Translations under genes and position numbers: made by a program
Shown here: positions 33,947 to 45,039 of the stretch, piece by piece
How the letters are laid out: the number at the start of each line of letters is the position of its first letter
Numbering within the stretch: the stretch's first letter is position 1
Notes under the pieces: generated by a model
Seen by the model: the letters and a program-made list of their open reading frames with translations, nothing else
Databases searched by the model: none
What the model was told of the DNA's origin: nothing
Source: Cunninghamia lanceolata
Lineage: Eukaryota > Streptophyta > Pinopsida > Cupressales > Cupressaceae
NCBI GenBank assembly: GCA_027924645.1
Contig: BSBN01000495.1
Coordinates: 1,054,001 to 1,118,000 of the forward strand
Length of the DNA stretch: 64,000 bases
Direction: 5' to 3'

Positions 33947-35240
33947 TGTTGCAAGTATGAGGTGAGCCAGTGTTGTCATTGATGTCAACATACTCATATT
34001 GCATTGACAAGAAGGATTTGATGAGCTGTGTGCTGAGGATATTGAGAAAATTAGCCTCAGTCAGGAACAGTGAAGAACAGTGATGAGAAGAAGGCAAATG
34101 TATTGTATAGGATGAGAACCGGAGGATGCGGATTAAAGGGTTAGTAGATATGTGTCTTGAGATGCTCCAGTTAAGATTTCAGAGGTCCGCATGAAGATCT
34201 GAAGGAGTTGTGGCTGTCGGTATAGAACCGGTTCCGGCAAGTATCCAGAGGTGACAGAGGATCACAAAAAGGTCCGGTGAGGTCTGGAATTGTATTATCC
34301 TAATCTGCGGATTGGACGGAGTGTTTGGGATGTCCTTGTGATGTGTCATCCTGATTTGTGTATGATTTGGAGGTCCGGAAGTACCTCTTGCATTATGATA
34401 GTGGCGACAGACTGTGTTCTTGAAGTTCCGGATGAGGAAGACAAGAGATCCCAGTAAGTAGAGGAAGTGCGGATGTATCTGGACATTCAGACAGGCTTGT
34501 GAAGGTTCTTGAATCATGTTTAGGTTGTGTTGTTGGTCCGCATTGATGGTAGAGCCCGGAATTGAAGTTATTCTTCCGGATGAAGTTCTTGCTCTGTGTA
34601 GCCGACCGGATGAGTTGTTCATCCTGCGAATGTTCTTGTGATGGCCGACCGGATGTGTTATTCATCTTGCGGATACTCCTATGGTTGTTTGCCGACTTAG
34701 ATGTTTGTTCCTAAGTCGATGTCTTGTATAAATAATGGTTTGTGAGCTCATTTCAAAGTGAGGAGTGTGAGGATGAGTGAGGCATAGCGAAGAAACGTGC
34801 GAAAGGCAGAGCAGAGATTTTTGGGCTTAATTGGAACTGATCCGGACATGGTAGAGATGTCATTCTCCAGTTCAAGACTGTGATTTTTATCACTTTGTAG
34901 ACAGTGTGTCTCCTTGTAGGCAGTGGGCCTCTTTGTGAGCAGTGTGCTCGGGCAGTGAGCCCTTATTGGCATGTGCCATTCATTTTTCTTTATTCTTCTA
35001 ACAGAGAATAATTCTTGGGTTAATCACCCCGTGGTTTTTCCCTTAACCGGGTTTTCCACGTCAAAATCTTGGTGTTCAATGTGTTGATGCTTATCTGCTT
35101 GTGTTTATGTATTATGCTTCCTTGGATGATTATTTGATATGCTGCTAACTAACAACAGAGAATTAAGTGTTTGAAAGAAGAAGAAGTTTTATACAACTGA
35201 TTCACCCCCCCCCTCTCAGTTGTATGCCCTAGATCCAACA
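33947..35240 (+). repeat. 3' LTR of the Sirevirus-like element
   Basis: 1294 bp, nearly identical to 28176-29470, followed by the AAAGT duplication. Confidence 0.95.
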
Positions 35241-35987
35241 AAAGTTGTCTATTAATTATTGTCCAAAATCTCCTAGTGAGGTGGATTACATGAGAAGAGT
35301 ACCTTATGCTAGTGTTGTTGGCAGTTTGATGTATGCTATGGTCTGCACAAGACCAGACATTGCTCAAGCAGTGGGAGTCCTTAGTCGATTTATGGCTAAT
35401 CTTGGATAGGTACATTAGGATGTAGTTAAGTGAGTGTTTAGATATTTGAGGGGTACTTCTGAGTATTCCATAGGGTATCATGGTAATGCTACAAGATGTC
35501 TGCATTCAGTTTGTGTTCGTGGATTTGTGGATTCTGATTGGGCAGCTGACATTGCAAGTAGGAGATCCACTAGTGCCTATGTGTTCACTATGTTTAGTGG
35601 TGCAATTAGTTGGACATGAGTAAGCGATAACCTGTCGTTGCATTGTCCACTACATAAGCTGAGTACATGGCAGAAATGCATGCTTGCAAGGAAGCCATTT
35701 GGCTTAAGAGATTGTGTTCAGATATTGGTGTTGATGTAGGACAGATTATGATCTATTGTGACAATCATAGTGTGATTTGCCTTTTGAAGAATTAAACTTT
35801 CCATGCCAGAACAAAGCCTATTGATGTATAGTTTCACTTCGTGCAAGACATGGTAGAGGATGGGAAGGTAAATTTGTAGAAGGTAGACATGTTGAAGAAT
35901 ATTGTAGATGCATTGACGAAACTAGTGGGCACAGAGAAGTTCAGATGGTGTTCGGAGTCTATGGGCCTCTTGGCTTATAGCAGTTAA
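35241..35987 (+). pseudogene. copia-2 RT end and RNase H remnant
   Basis: Resumes after the nested element: VCTRPDIAQAVGVLSRFMANL, then FRYLRGTSEYSIGYHG, GFVDSDWAADIASRRSTSAYVFT, and a decayed RNase H with AEYMAEMHACKEAIWLKR, ending at TAA 35987. Multiple stops (near 35407, 35430, 35618, 35654, 35794). Copia-3 at 45040-45948 is the better-preserved version of this segment. Confidence 0.92.
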
Positions 35988-36037
35988 AATATTGTTAATT
36001 CTATTGTCTCTTACAAGGTGTTCGACAAGTAGGATAA

Positions 36038-37092
36038 TGTTGGGAATTAAGGTGTCTCAACCTTGGTAATTTCTTGTATTATTACATTGTATTTATTTAT
36101 TTAATGTCAATTGTATAATTAAGATGTAAATGGTATGTTGTCATCTTGTGGGAGTTGGCACGATGATGTGTCATCCTACATGGCATATGACCACATGTAA
36201 ATTTGTCCTCACATGAGGAGATAGTCATCCCACTTAGTGGTAGTAATATTTTTCCATGTGTCATCATCTTGTAATGTGTGTAAGGGAATATTGATCGAAA
36301 TGGTCATGATAGATTCCTATGACAAAGTTATGACATGTAAGAGTCAGAAATAGAAGATCATATGACAGGTGAAGACATGTGTCGAGAAGCATCTTTGAGG
36401 AAGGCATCTTTGGGCACCCCAAGGTGGGTTATGACATGTTGTAAGAGAATATGCTATTTATAGCATGTGTATGACAGATTCTCTTATAGCTATAAGTTAT
36501 GATAGCTATGACAGATTATATGACAATTGTAAGAGTCATAGAAGCATATGTCATTATCCATTTTAGGAATAGGCAACCTCTTTGGAATGGGGTGACTTGA
36601 CAAGTGTTAAGAACATCCTACAGGGTTGGACAAGTGTCCATAGGTGTGGGTTTTTGGCCATGAGGCCATATTGGATGCCCATCCCAAGATAGAGCCACTT
36701 TTGCCTTGTATATTCTATATAAACAGGTGCTTTGGAGAGGAGAATTATTACAGGTTTGACAGGTACTGTTATGCTATCGAATCATCTCTAGATATGAGTG
36801 TCAAAGACTCCTACAAGAGCATTGGCTCTATGATTGTATTGTAACCTTCATTGTTTATGAAATACATTTGAGATGTGTTTTGGAGTGTTGGATTTTTCAC
36901 TCGTAAGGGTTTTCCCCACGTATATCTCATGTCTCTCTTCTTCTATCTTACATTCTTGTGTATGTGCTTTCTGCAATATCTCTGTTAGTGGATTAACATA
37001 GCTATAACTAGAAAGGTTAAATTGAATTTGCACTCTCCTCCTCTCATTAGATTGGTGTAGGAAGCGATTTCTGCACACCTAGCTTCCTTTCA
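36038..37092 (+). repeat. copia-2 3' LTR
   Basis: 1055 bp, TGTTGGGAATTAAGG to CTTCCTTTCA, TATA box at 36716. Many differences from the 5' LTR. The polypurine tract before it has decayed to GACAAGTAGGATAA. Confidence 0.93.
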
Positions 37093-37097
37093 ATAGT

Positions 37098-38100
37098 TAC
37101 CATAATGCCAATTTACTCTACCATCATTCTTCATACTATCTTATGAATCACCATCCTTTCTTCCTATTCCTTGAGATATCATACCATGACACACATCCCT
37201 TCCTCCATTACATCCTCCCTAACCCTTTCCTAACATTGATAGCCCACTACCCATGCCACCTCCTTTTCATAACACGTTTGACCATAACATTGCCACAAAA
37301 ATCATCACTAATCCTGACACCATCCCTCCACCATGTGACATTTATCTAACACATATTCCCAATTACAATTATATCTACACAAAACTCTAGGTGTTGTAAG
37401 TGCAATTAGAAGACATTAACCCTCCTTCTCCTCCTTCCTCATCAATAGGATGGATTAAATCACCACTATTAATTGACATCATCTTACAACCATCTCCTCA
37501 TAAAATGGTCTTGCTTAAATTTGATAATATAATATCCAAGGCAATCTCATTGCACATATGAGACACTTCTTTGTCCAAGCCACAATTGTCACCATTGATG
37601 ATTATGTCCTTTCAAGAATTTTCCCTCCAGATTGATATAATATGCCCTTGTATGGTTTGCCACATTACTACTTGGTTCTATGAATTCAATTTAGATCGCA
37701 TGCATAGATTTAGCAACCACTACCAATTCAACATCAAGCCTAAGGTTTTCTTAGTGCATCTCACACGTTGCAAACAAGACTGACTAGGGATTACTAGAGA
37801 GAGAGAGAGCGGTTCAAATTTTAAAGAGATGCAACTTTGTCGATTGGTTGAAAAGATGTTAACCATGTAACAATAGAAATTTACAAGTTGAATTGCAAGT
37901 TCTAAGCATAAACCAATGAAAAGAATAAAAAAACCATTTGTATAGTTCCAGGAAATGGATATCAATTTTTGGAAAATGGATATCCGTTTTGGGACCCCCA
38001 AAATGGATATCTATTTTGGTTTGGTATCCAGACCAAAACTGATATTTTTAACATTCCTATGAAAGTCAAAGTTGGCCAATTCACAAATTTGGCTAAGTAA
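37098..38100. other. Unrecognised diverged sequence (right flank of copia-2)
   Basis: C-poor/A-rich with CCAT-rich stretches like 22551-23695. A short GA run lies at 37796-37810. A cluster of AATGGATATC motifs (four copies at ~37955-38020) forms a small imperfect inverted repeat. No known domain. Confidence 0.5.
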
Positions 38101-39445
38101 AGACGTGATTTTTTTCCATTGCCACTATTTGGCCTGCGATGATCTTGAACATACCCAACTCCAATACTAAGGGTTGACATAAATGACAACAACAACAAGA
38201 TTCCAACATTATGTTGTCATGTGGTTTTGAGGATAGACTTAGATATGTATAAGGCATGATATCATGAAGTATCAAGTGATCCAGTGGTCCACAAAGTCAG
38301 CAATCAAGTGACAAAGGTAATACAGACTGTTCTGAAGCTTAAATACATATGTTTGAGCTTTTGTGAAAGATGAAATGTATGAATATCAATCATAAAAGTT
38401 TGTACGAAGGTCTTACATGTTTCAATGTATCTCAAGTTTGATCCGCATTCAAATATTTCTTATTTTCCTATACCTCAATATTATATCTTGAGTTATGAAG
38501 TGTCACATGTGGTCTAGAATGCTCTGCTTCCTATAGTTTATCATGTTTCTTACTATGTAGTTGTATAGATTGATCTGATACTTTAGAAGAAAGGTGAATG
38601 GAGTATGTTGAGATTGTACATGATTGAATTCTTGGTCTGCATGAAGATTTTGGCTTCTCTCGGTAGTGTGAAGATGAACAATTAATAGTTTTGAGTAGCT
38701 TGGGTTGACGGGTTGTCTCTGGTATGGGAAGGAGATCTTGACCTATTTCTTTGACTTTGTAAGATGTTAAGAGACATGTTTTAAATACCTTCATGAATTC
38801 CTGAGGTCTGCAACAAGTTTTCTTATCATATTGTATGTATTGAGGCCAACCTTTGAAGACTTACATGTTTCGTCTAATGATGTTTATGATGCTGACCTAA
38901 TCAATGTTTTGAAGTGTTGTGGACAATATTTATAGAAGATAAAATTCATTTGTGATGTGTAGATGTGAGTGTGAATATGATATAGTAGAGGGTAATGTAT
39001 GAAGTGTGTAGAATCAATTTAAAGGCATGTTTTGAGTAGAAAAAGAAGACTGCATTATCAACATAAGTTAGATGTCTATTTTGCAGCGTTCCATATATCT
39101 ATCTTTGTAAATCCTAAATACAGTGAGTATAATATTCAAGGAGTAGTAGCTTCCTTAGGTTCTACCCTAAATAAAGGTTGTAATTGAAGTAAGCACAAAG
39201 TACAAGGAGCAATAACTTCCTTCATTTGCAGCCCAAAAGCAAAGTTGTAATATTTTTGTAGTGAGCATAATATATTGTGAGCTAACACTCACCATGGGTT
39301 TTTCCCCTTTTTAGGGTTTTCCATGTAAAAATCTTGGTGTTCTTGTGTGTATTCTTGTGTTGCATGATTTACTTTCTGCTCTTTAAGTTATCCAGTTTTA
39401 TCTAAAAATATTTGTTTATGTGTGTGTTGATTCACCCCCCTCTGA
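38101..39445 (+). repeat. Decayed copia-type LTR fragment (probable)
   Basis: The last ~200 bp carry the segment order seen at the 3' end of the other copia LTRs here: CACTCACCATGGGTTTTTCC, then AGGGTTTTCCATG, AAAATCTTGGTGTTC and finally GATTCACCCCCCTCTGAG. No PBS or partner LTR follows; a GA microsatellite starts at 39460. The upstream limit is uncertain. Confidence 0.6.
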
Positions 39446-39457
39446 GCACCTCATATA

Positions 39458-39459
<2 letters not shown>

Positions 39460-39501
<42 letters not shown>
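39460..39501. repeat. (GA)n microsatellite
   Basis: About 20 AG units, then degenerate GA-rich sequence to about 39620. Confidence 0.95.
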
Positions 39502-39504
<3 letters not shown>

Positions 39505-39673
39505 TAATTAGAAAAAGATATAAGAATAAAGAGGGAGACTGATGGAGAGAGGAAGACATAAAGAGAGATAGAGAAATAGGGAGAGATAGAGAAAAGAGAG
39601 GAAAAGATAGAGAAAGAGGGTGGGTGCAAAACATTGGGGGGCCAAAAAGTGGACAACTTTAAAAAAAATAGTA

Positions 39674-39775
39674 ATAATGCGAGCGCATTATAACACACTC
39701 ATGTTATGGCTTGGTGTTGTCGAGCCTACACCAAGCCATAATGCACTCGCGTTATAATACGAGCGCATTATGTGC
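39674..39775. repeat. Long imperfect palindrome built on GAGCGCATTATAACGC
   Basis: Arms TAATGCGAGCGCATTATAAC and its partner around ATAATACGAGCGCATTATG flank a perfect inner hairpin: ATGGCTTGGTGT, loop TGTCGAGCCT, ACACCAAGCCAT. Related GTGAGTGCATTATAACGC sequences occur at ~52937 and ~58655. It lies directly upstream of the gene at 39918. Confidence 0.85.
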
Positions 39776-39780
39776 TTCTT

Positions 39781-39788
39781 TATATAAA
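39781..39788 (+). promoter_or_regulatory. Putative TATA box of the seven-exon gene
   Basis: TATATAAA, about 130 bp before the proposed ATG at 39918 and just after the palindrome; plausible core promoter by position only. Confidence 0.4.
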
Positions 39789-39917
39789 AAAAGGTAGCGT
39801 TCTATTTCATTATTTCATAGAAAATTGCAAGAAACCTGTGGCTTGAAAAAAGAAAGGAGCACGCTCGAATTATTTGAGGTCCAATCGTTAGCTATTTCTC
39901 GCTGATTCATCATCAAC

Positions 39918-41991
39918 ATGCCGCCACAACATCGGGGAAATTGAAGAAGTAAGTTTTATTTGCTTTCTTGTGTCAATTTGTTGCTAAATAGGTAGGTTAA
40001 AATAGTTTTTGATGTAAATTTATTAAATTTACAGGAGTTGATAATGCACCTCCTCCTCCTCCTAAAAATCCACAAAATCCTCCAGCAAATGAACAACAAA
40101 TACCTGCTAAAGAAGAACCCCAACCACAAACACCTCCATTTATTCCTGAATATGCCCATGGAACACAAGAAAATCTAATGGGGCAAATTGAAAATAATAA
40201 GAAACAAATTGAGGACATAATTGTAAGGTTGAAAGAACCTACAACTTCAACCTTGCATAGATCCATGCTTGCTCAATCCCTTGAATCTATGTTATCAAAT
40301 GTAGATTCAATAAGCAAGAAAATCACTATTTGGATGGAAAAGAGGAGAGAATTTAGAGAGTATTATGTTGACAAATTATCATATGAACAAGTGAAAAATG
40401 AGCAAATCACAAAACTCAACTTGTGTTCTATTTTCATAGACCCACGAACAAATGAATCTCTACCCCTTACATGCAAGAGGTTCCCTATCCATTGGTGTAA
40501 CAACCAAGTGATAAAGGACAATTTTGTGCAGAGGTGGTGGATGGTTTTTGACCATCCTCCATGCAACAATAATGAGGTCCCATAATACTTTTTAAGGAAA
40601 CTCTACTGTGAATTTGTCAAAAATAAAGTGCCAAATTATTTTGATATGCAGGAGTTCTAGGGTAGAGGTAGGGGGTCAACACAAGATAGACCAGAGGCAC
40701 GTGTTGACCCATATCAGCCAGTGAGACGAGAACTCGCCAAACTAGCCAATGAGCATGTTTCTATCCCTTCCATTGTGAAGGAGAGTGTTGTGGTCGAGGC
40801 ACTTCAGTCCATTAGTGCCTTGACCCAGAGTATCTCATAACATGCTAGTCCTACAGCACAATGTGGGCCAGGGAAGAGTTCAAGTATGGTTCCACCCCAT
40901 ACTTGTCAAACATGTGGGTCAGCATGTGGTTATGACTCCATGGATAGTCATGATGCAGGTGCATAGGCTACATCTGTAGCTAAGCATATGGTGATGACAG
41001 ATGCCCTCCTGAGTAAGACTTTCAGGCTTGATACTTAGGTAAATTTTAGCAAGTTCATTGAATTTAATTTATTAAATTTTATTTTTGAAATGCAAGATTA
41101 ACTAATTTAGTTTGATGATTTTAATGAAATTTCAGGGTCATAGTGTTGATACAATTTTCAGTGGTTCTCCACCTGCATATTACACTACATCATCTACTTT
41201 CAGGGTATGTAACTAGTAAACAATTATAAATATTACATGTGAATAGCATCATTATATGAATGGTATTCTAATATCTGATTTTAGATGTTGAATAAGTTAA
41301 TATTGGAGATTTCATGGCAACACCTGCCAGCGGTGGTGGACTTCAAAGCTTCACGGAGGTAATAAAATAAATAGTTTAGTGAATGAATTGTACTTACTAA
41401 TTTTTGTATGTGACTTGTGTGCTTTATTGTGTGTACTTCCATGTTTAGGTGAATGTGTGTGTATGTTAGGAGCCATGATTTGCATCACTATTATAGTTTT
41501 CGTAATTGAATAATGTTGTTTTATTTCTAGATGATGCAGGCTATGGAGACACCTCCCAATGTTCATAGGGCAATGGAGCATGGTGTGACCTCTGCGATTC
41601 ATAGCTCCATGCCATTGATAGGGGTATGAGGCAGATTAGTAAATTTCAATTTACATTCATTGTTATAGTTGTTTATTTTTGAAAAATCAAAAGATTATTG
41701 ATTTGAAGTTTAATTTCTATCTGGATGATTTCTATAGGACATGACATCACCATAGCCTAATCCTGCTACTAAGGCAAGTGATTATTTTGTTAAATATTTT
41801 ATTTTTTATAACATGTAATTTCTATATATTAATGTCTATACGTTTTATTGCAATAGCTACAGATGCATGAAGAACTAAATAGGAGGAGTAGCTCTCAGGT
41901 TCGTAGTAGACCACCCACATACGTGTCTCCATCCCCTAGAAGATCAAAGGCTACCCGTGATCTATTCTCTTCACCATCTAGAGGGGAATGA
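39918..41991 (+). pseudogene. Seven-exon gene of unknown function, silenced by nonsense codons
   Basis: Proposed exons: 39918-39948, 40035-41038, 41136-41204, ~41285-41358, 41531-41623, 41738-41773, 41857-41991. Boundaries have good GT/AG signals (one GC donor at 41774). Phases agree for all except exon 4, which needs a 1-base change. About 475 residues: a Pro-rich N terminus, a charged helical part (MGQIENNKKQIEDIIVRLKE), a conserved-looking core (KLNLCSIFIDPRTNESLPLTC), a Cys cluster (CQTCGSACG) and a Ser/Arg-rich tail. Stops: TGA 39942; TAA 40583 and 40838; TAG 40658, 40964, 41036 and 41753. Each is one C-to-T or G-to-A from a sense codon. I do not recognise the family; an accessory protein of a DNA transposon is possible. 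Confidence 0.65.
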
Positions 41992-42828
41992 CTTTTTATT
42001 GTGTTCCTTTGTTGTTTGCCTATATGGCATTTGTGGACATATAGTTTGTATTGCATATAGTTGACATTGTATGCCTATATGGCTATTTTATATATATATG
42101 CTATACTTATATCAATAGATATTGATGTATGCCTATATGGATATTTGGTTAATACAAATCTTTTTTATTGATGGCGTCCATACTTGCATTATAAATCCAC
42201 ATTTGAATAGATATTTGTAGATGGCTAATTCAAATATTTAAAGTCCAATTGTATTACATAGGATGTTTATTGATCCAATAAGCTAGCTATTGTTATTCTA
42301 GTATCACCTAAACCACATTTTAGAACTAAAAGATAAAAGTAGTATTTAAAATAAAAATGAATCATCATGTTGAATAGAAATAATTCATATTCTTTATGAG
42401 TTTCTCAATTGAAAATATTCAAATGAGCATGTTGATCCATATTCTTTATGAGTTGGTCAACTGAAAATATTTCTTAATTTCCTATTATTATACCATATTG
42501 GGATGCAAAGAGTATGTTTGTTGTTTTGAATAAGATAGTCAAAGTCATATGCTTATGAGCACCTGATGACCATTGTGGTTATTAAATGTAATTCCTCTTG
42601 CCTATAAGGTGAGGTTATGAGATTACATTGAGTCTTACCTAATTTTAGTATGCAAAATAACATTGGGGCTATATGCTTCCATAAGTCATCAACAATCAGG
42701 GTTCAAGGTTGTCATTGAAGTCAAAGGGTCAAGGTTGTCTGTCATTGGTGTCAAGGTTGATGCCATGATGTTGATAAGGTGATACAGTGATTCAAGGTAG
42801 GTGATGGTCATGAAGTGCATGATGTTGT
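41992..42828. other. AT-rich intergenic sequence
   Basis: The first 150 bp contain three copies of GCCTATATGG, possibly 3' untranslated region of the preceding gene. Beyond that I see no gene, LTR or repeat. Confidence 0.5.
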
Positions 42829-43040
42829 GAATATGGTTTTCATGATAAGGTCTCTCAATTCATGTTGATGTTGCACAAGACAAACATGGTTCATATGATG
42901 CAAGGTTCATGTTCATGGTGGATGTGGTTTTGTTCATGCAAGGTTTTGTTGTGAATATGGTTTTCATGATAAGGTCTATCTTGAAAGGTTGATATGATGC
43001 AAGGTTCATATTCATGGTGGATGTGGTTTTGTTCTTGCAA
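42829..43040. repeat. Two-copy tandem duplication (~120 and ~90 bp)
   Basis: GTGAATATGGTTTTCATGAT and the later TTCATGGTGGATGTGGTTTT each occur twice in the same order; the second copy lacks an internal piece. Confidence 0.85.
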
Positions 43041-43532
43041 TAAGAAGTTAGAGAAGACACAAGCTTTCATAATCATAATCTTATTGATAGTTAGGGTTTG
43101 CATATTGGGAATTAAACCCTAAAAAGAATCTACTATTCTTAAGACTTTAAAACCCTTAATTGCCTATCGTGTGTAAAGTGCACTTTTGTTTTAATTTAAT
43201 AATAACTTGTAATCAGAAGTTACTATCACTTAAATCAACCTACTAAAGGGTCTTTAAGTCATTAGTTCACCAGCCCTTCAACCTAACTCAACTGGCGTCT
43301 CTGGTAAACTCTCATAAGCTCGAGCGCCATATCATAATCGAAGGTCATATTTAATTGATATGAGGGCGGTAAAAAGTATTGGAAGATCAGTATTTAAAGG
43401 GAATTTGGAATACAAACAATCATCTCTATGCAGTTGAATTTGATGGGCATGCCTTTAGAAAAGGCTAAAAGACAGCTTTATGCAAGATATCAAGGTATTT
43501 ATAGTGTTTGAAGATTGAAGACTAGTTAGTGT
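43041..43532. other. Intergenic sequence with a weak tRNA-like (SINE?) patch
   Basis: Near 43282-43328 TAACTCAACTGGC resembles a pol III A box and GCTCGAGCGCC a B box at SINE-like spacing. No flanking duplication or A-tail was seen, so this remains weak. The rest shows nothing recognisable. Confidence 0.3.
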
Positions 43533-43940
43533 TTGTAGCTCAGACTATTTCGGCATGTTTGGGTGTGAAATAGGATCATGCCTAGCCTAAACGTACCCAT
43601 CTAGATGCATTGGAATTCTTAGTTTGGCCGCACGAGGAGAAAAAAAGTTACACCCCTTTACAACTTTACATTGCCTCCTTTTGACGATTTTTTGGGCAGC
43701 AGAAAAACTTTCACCACAGGCAAACACCTCAAAGATATAAAAAATTGAGAGAGGTTATTGTAGAGGGACCCTATGTGATCGCTTAGACAGAATCTATCTA
43801 AGTGACATGGTTTCTGAGTAAGAACTCATCAAAGATTGCTTCCTTTTTGCACTTGGACTCTTTAAGGATATCACTGGTATAATGTAGCTTGGACTGTTTC
43901 GGCATGTTTGGGTGCAAAACAGGACCATGCCTAGCCTAAA
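43533..43940. repeat. ~355-bp tandem satellite, left part
   Basis: One full unit (43533-43885) and the start of a second, cut at CTAAA by copia-3. Units start GTAGCTC(A/G)GACTGTTTC and contain AAAGTTACACCCCTTT and CTTTCACCATGGGCAAAC-like blocks. It continues at 50261. Confidence 0.93.
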
Positions 43941-44991
43941 TGAAAGGAAGCTAGGTGTGCAGAAAATGCTTCCTACACTAATCTAATGAGGAGAGGGCTA
44001 TGCAAATTCAACTTTATCCTAACTATTACAGCAATGTTAAACCATTAACATGAGATATTGCAGCAAAACACAAGAACCAAAAAGTAGACAGAAGAAGAGA
44101 GACAAAGATTTATGGTGGGGAAAACCCTTATCGGGTGAAAAACTCCACACTCAGAAACCTGTACAATGTATTAACAAATCTGAAAGAATGTTTACAATAC
44201 ACTTGCAATGCAAGCTTCAATGGTCTTCGACACTCGTGTCTAGAGTCAATCCGGCAACATAACAGTACCTATAAACTTGTGATACAAGCTCCATCTCCAA
44301 GCACCTGTATATAAAGAGTAGTACAAATGGAGGTAGCTTCTAGAGCAAATCACACAAGGAACTCGTTCAAATCCAAGTGGCCCAATTTCCAAGGCCATAA
44401 AACATGTGTATGACACATGTAAGTGATTCTCTTTCATCCCTTACAACCCCCCAACTTGGGCACCCCAAATTTACCCAATTAAGGTATGACAGATGCTCTT
44501 ACAATGTCATAAAATCTTTCATATATGACAACTCTTACAGTTGTAAGAGAATCTGTCATAACTGTCTATTAATAACAAATTCTCTTACAACCTTGTCATA
44601 GTCAAACTTGGGTGCCTACTCCCCCATGCAAGATGCTTTCATACACTTGTCTTCACCTGTCATATAATCTTCCATTTCTGGCCCTTACATGTCATAGATT
44701 CTGTCATAGGAATCTATCATAACTCTTATGCATCATAAACCTCTTACAACACCTGAAAGATGCTGACACATGGAAAAACTCTTCTACCACAAGGTGGAAC
44801 ACCTATCTCCTCATATGAGGACAAAAATACATGTGGTCACCTTCCATGTAGGATGACACGTTACCGTGCCAACTCCCACAAAGTGACGAAATAGGATTTG
44901 CATCCAAATTACAATAATAGGCAAAATAATAAATACAATTAAATAATAAATCTAGAAACTTGCAAAGGTTGAGACACCTTAATTCCTAACA
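43941..44991 (-). repeat. copia-3 3' LTR
   Basis: 1051 bp; on the minus strand TGTTAGGAATTAAGG to CTTCCTTTCA. Preceded (minus strand) by the purine tract GTGGGAGAA. Confidence 0.94.
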
Positions 44992-45039
44992 TTCTCCCAC
45001 TTGTTGAACACCTTGTAAGAGCAAATAGAAAAATAGGAT

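Larger units (their letters stand above)
28176..35240 (+). mobile_element. Sirevirus-like Ty1/copia element, nearly intact
   Basis: 7065 bp with LTRs of 1295 and 1294 bp that differ at about ten positions, almost all transitions, so insertion is recent but older than that of the element at 13351. The perfect target duplication is AAAGT (28171-28175 and 35241-35245). PBS at 29473, full gag-pol 29527-33658 with two nonsense changes and one small frameshift, and four polypurine repeats before the 3' LTR. Gag-pol order (integrase before RT) and motif style match the Sirevirus/SIRE branch of copia. Confidence 0.95.
23696..37092 (+). mobile_element. copia-2: Tork/Tnt1-like element with a nested Sirevirus-like element
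   Basis: LTRs at 23696-24747 and 36038-37092, PBS, then gag, knuckle, protease, integrase, RT and RNase H. Flanks ACAGT (23691-23695) and ATAGT (37093-37097) look like a target duplication with one transition. RT is interrupted at 28175 by the element at 28176-35240 and resumes at 35241. The LTRs differ at many sites, so this is an old insertion of the same family as copia-1 and copia-3. Confidence 0.93.

Noticed and set aside
39460..39501. GA tract considered as a polypurine tract of the adjacent LTR fragment
   Set aside because: It follows the LTR 3' end instead of preceding an LTR, and it is a perfect dinucleotide repeat.
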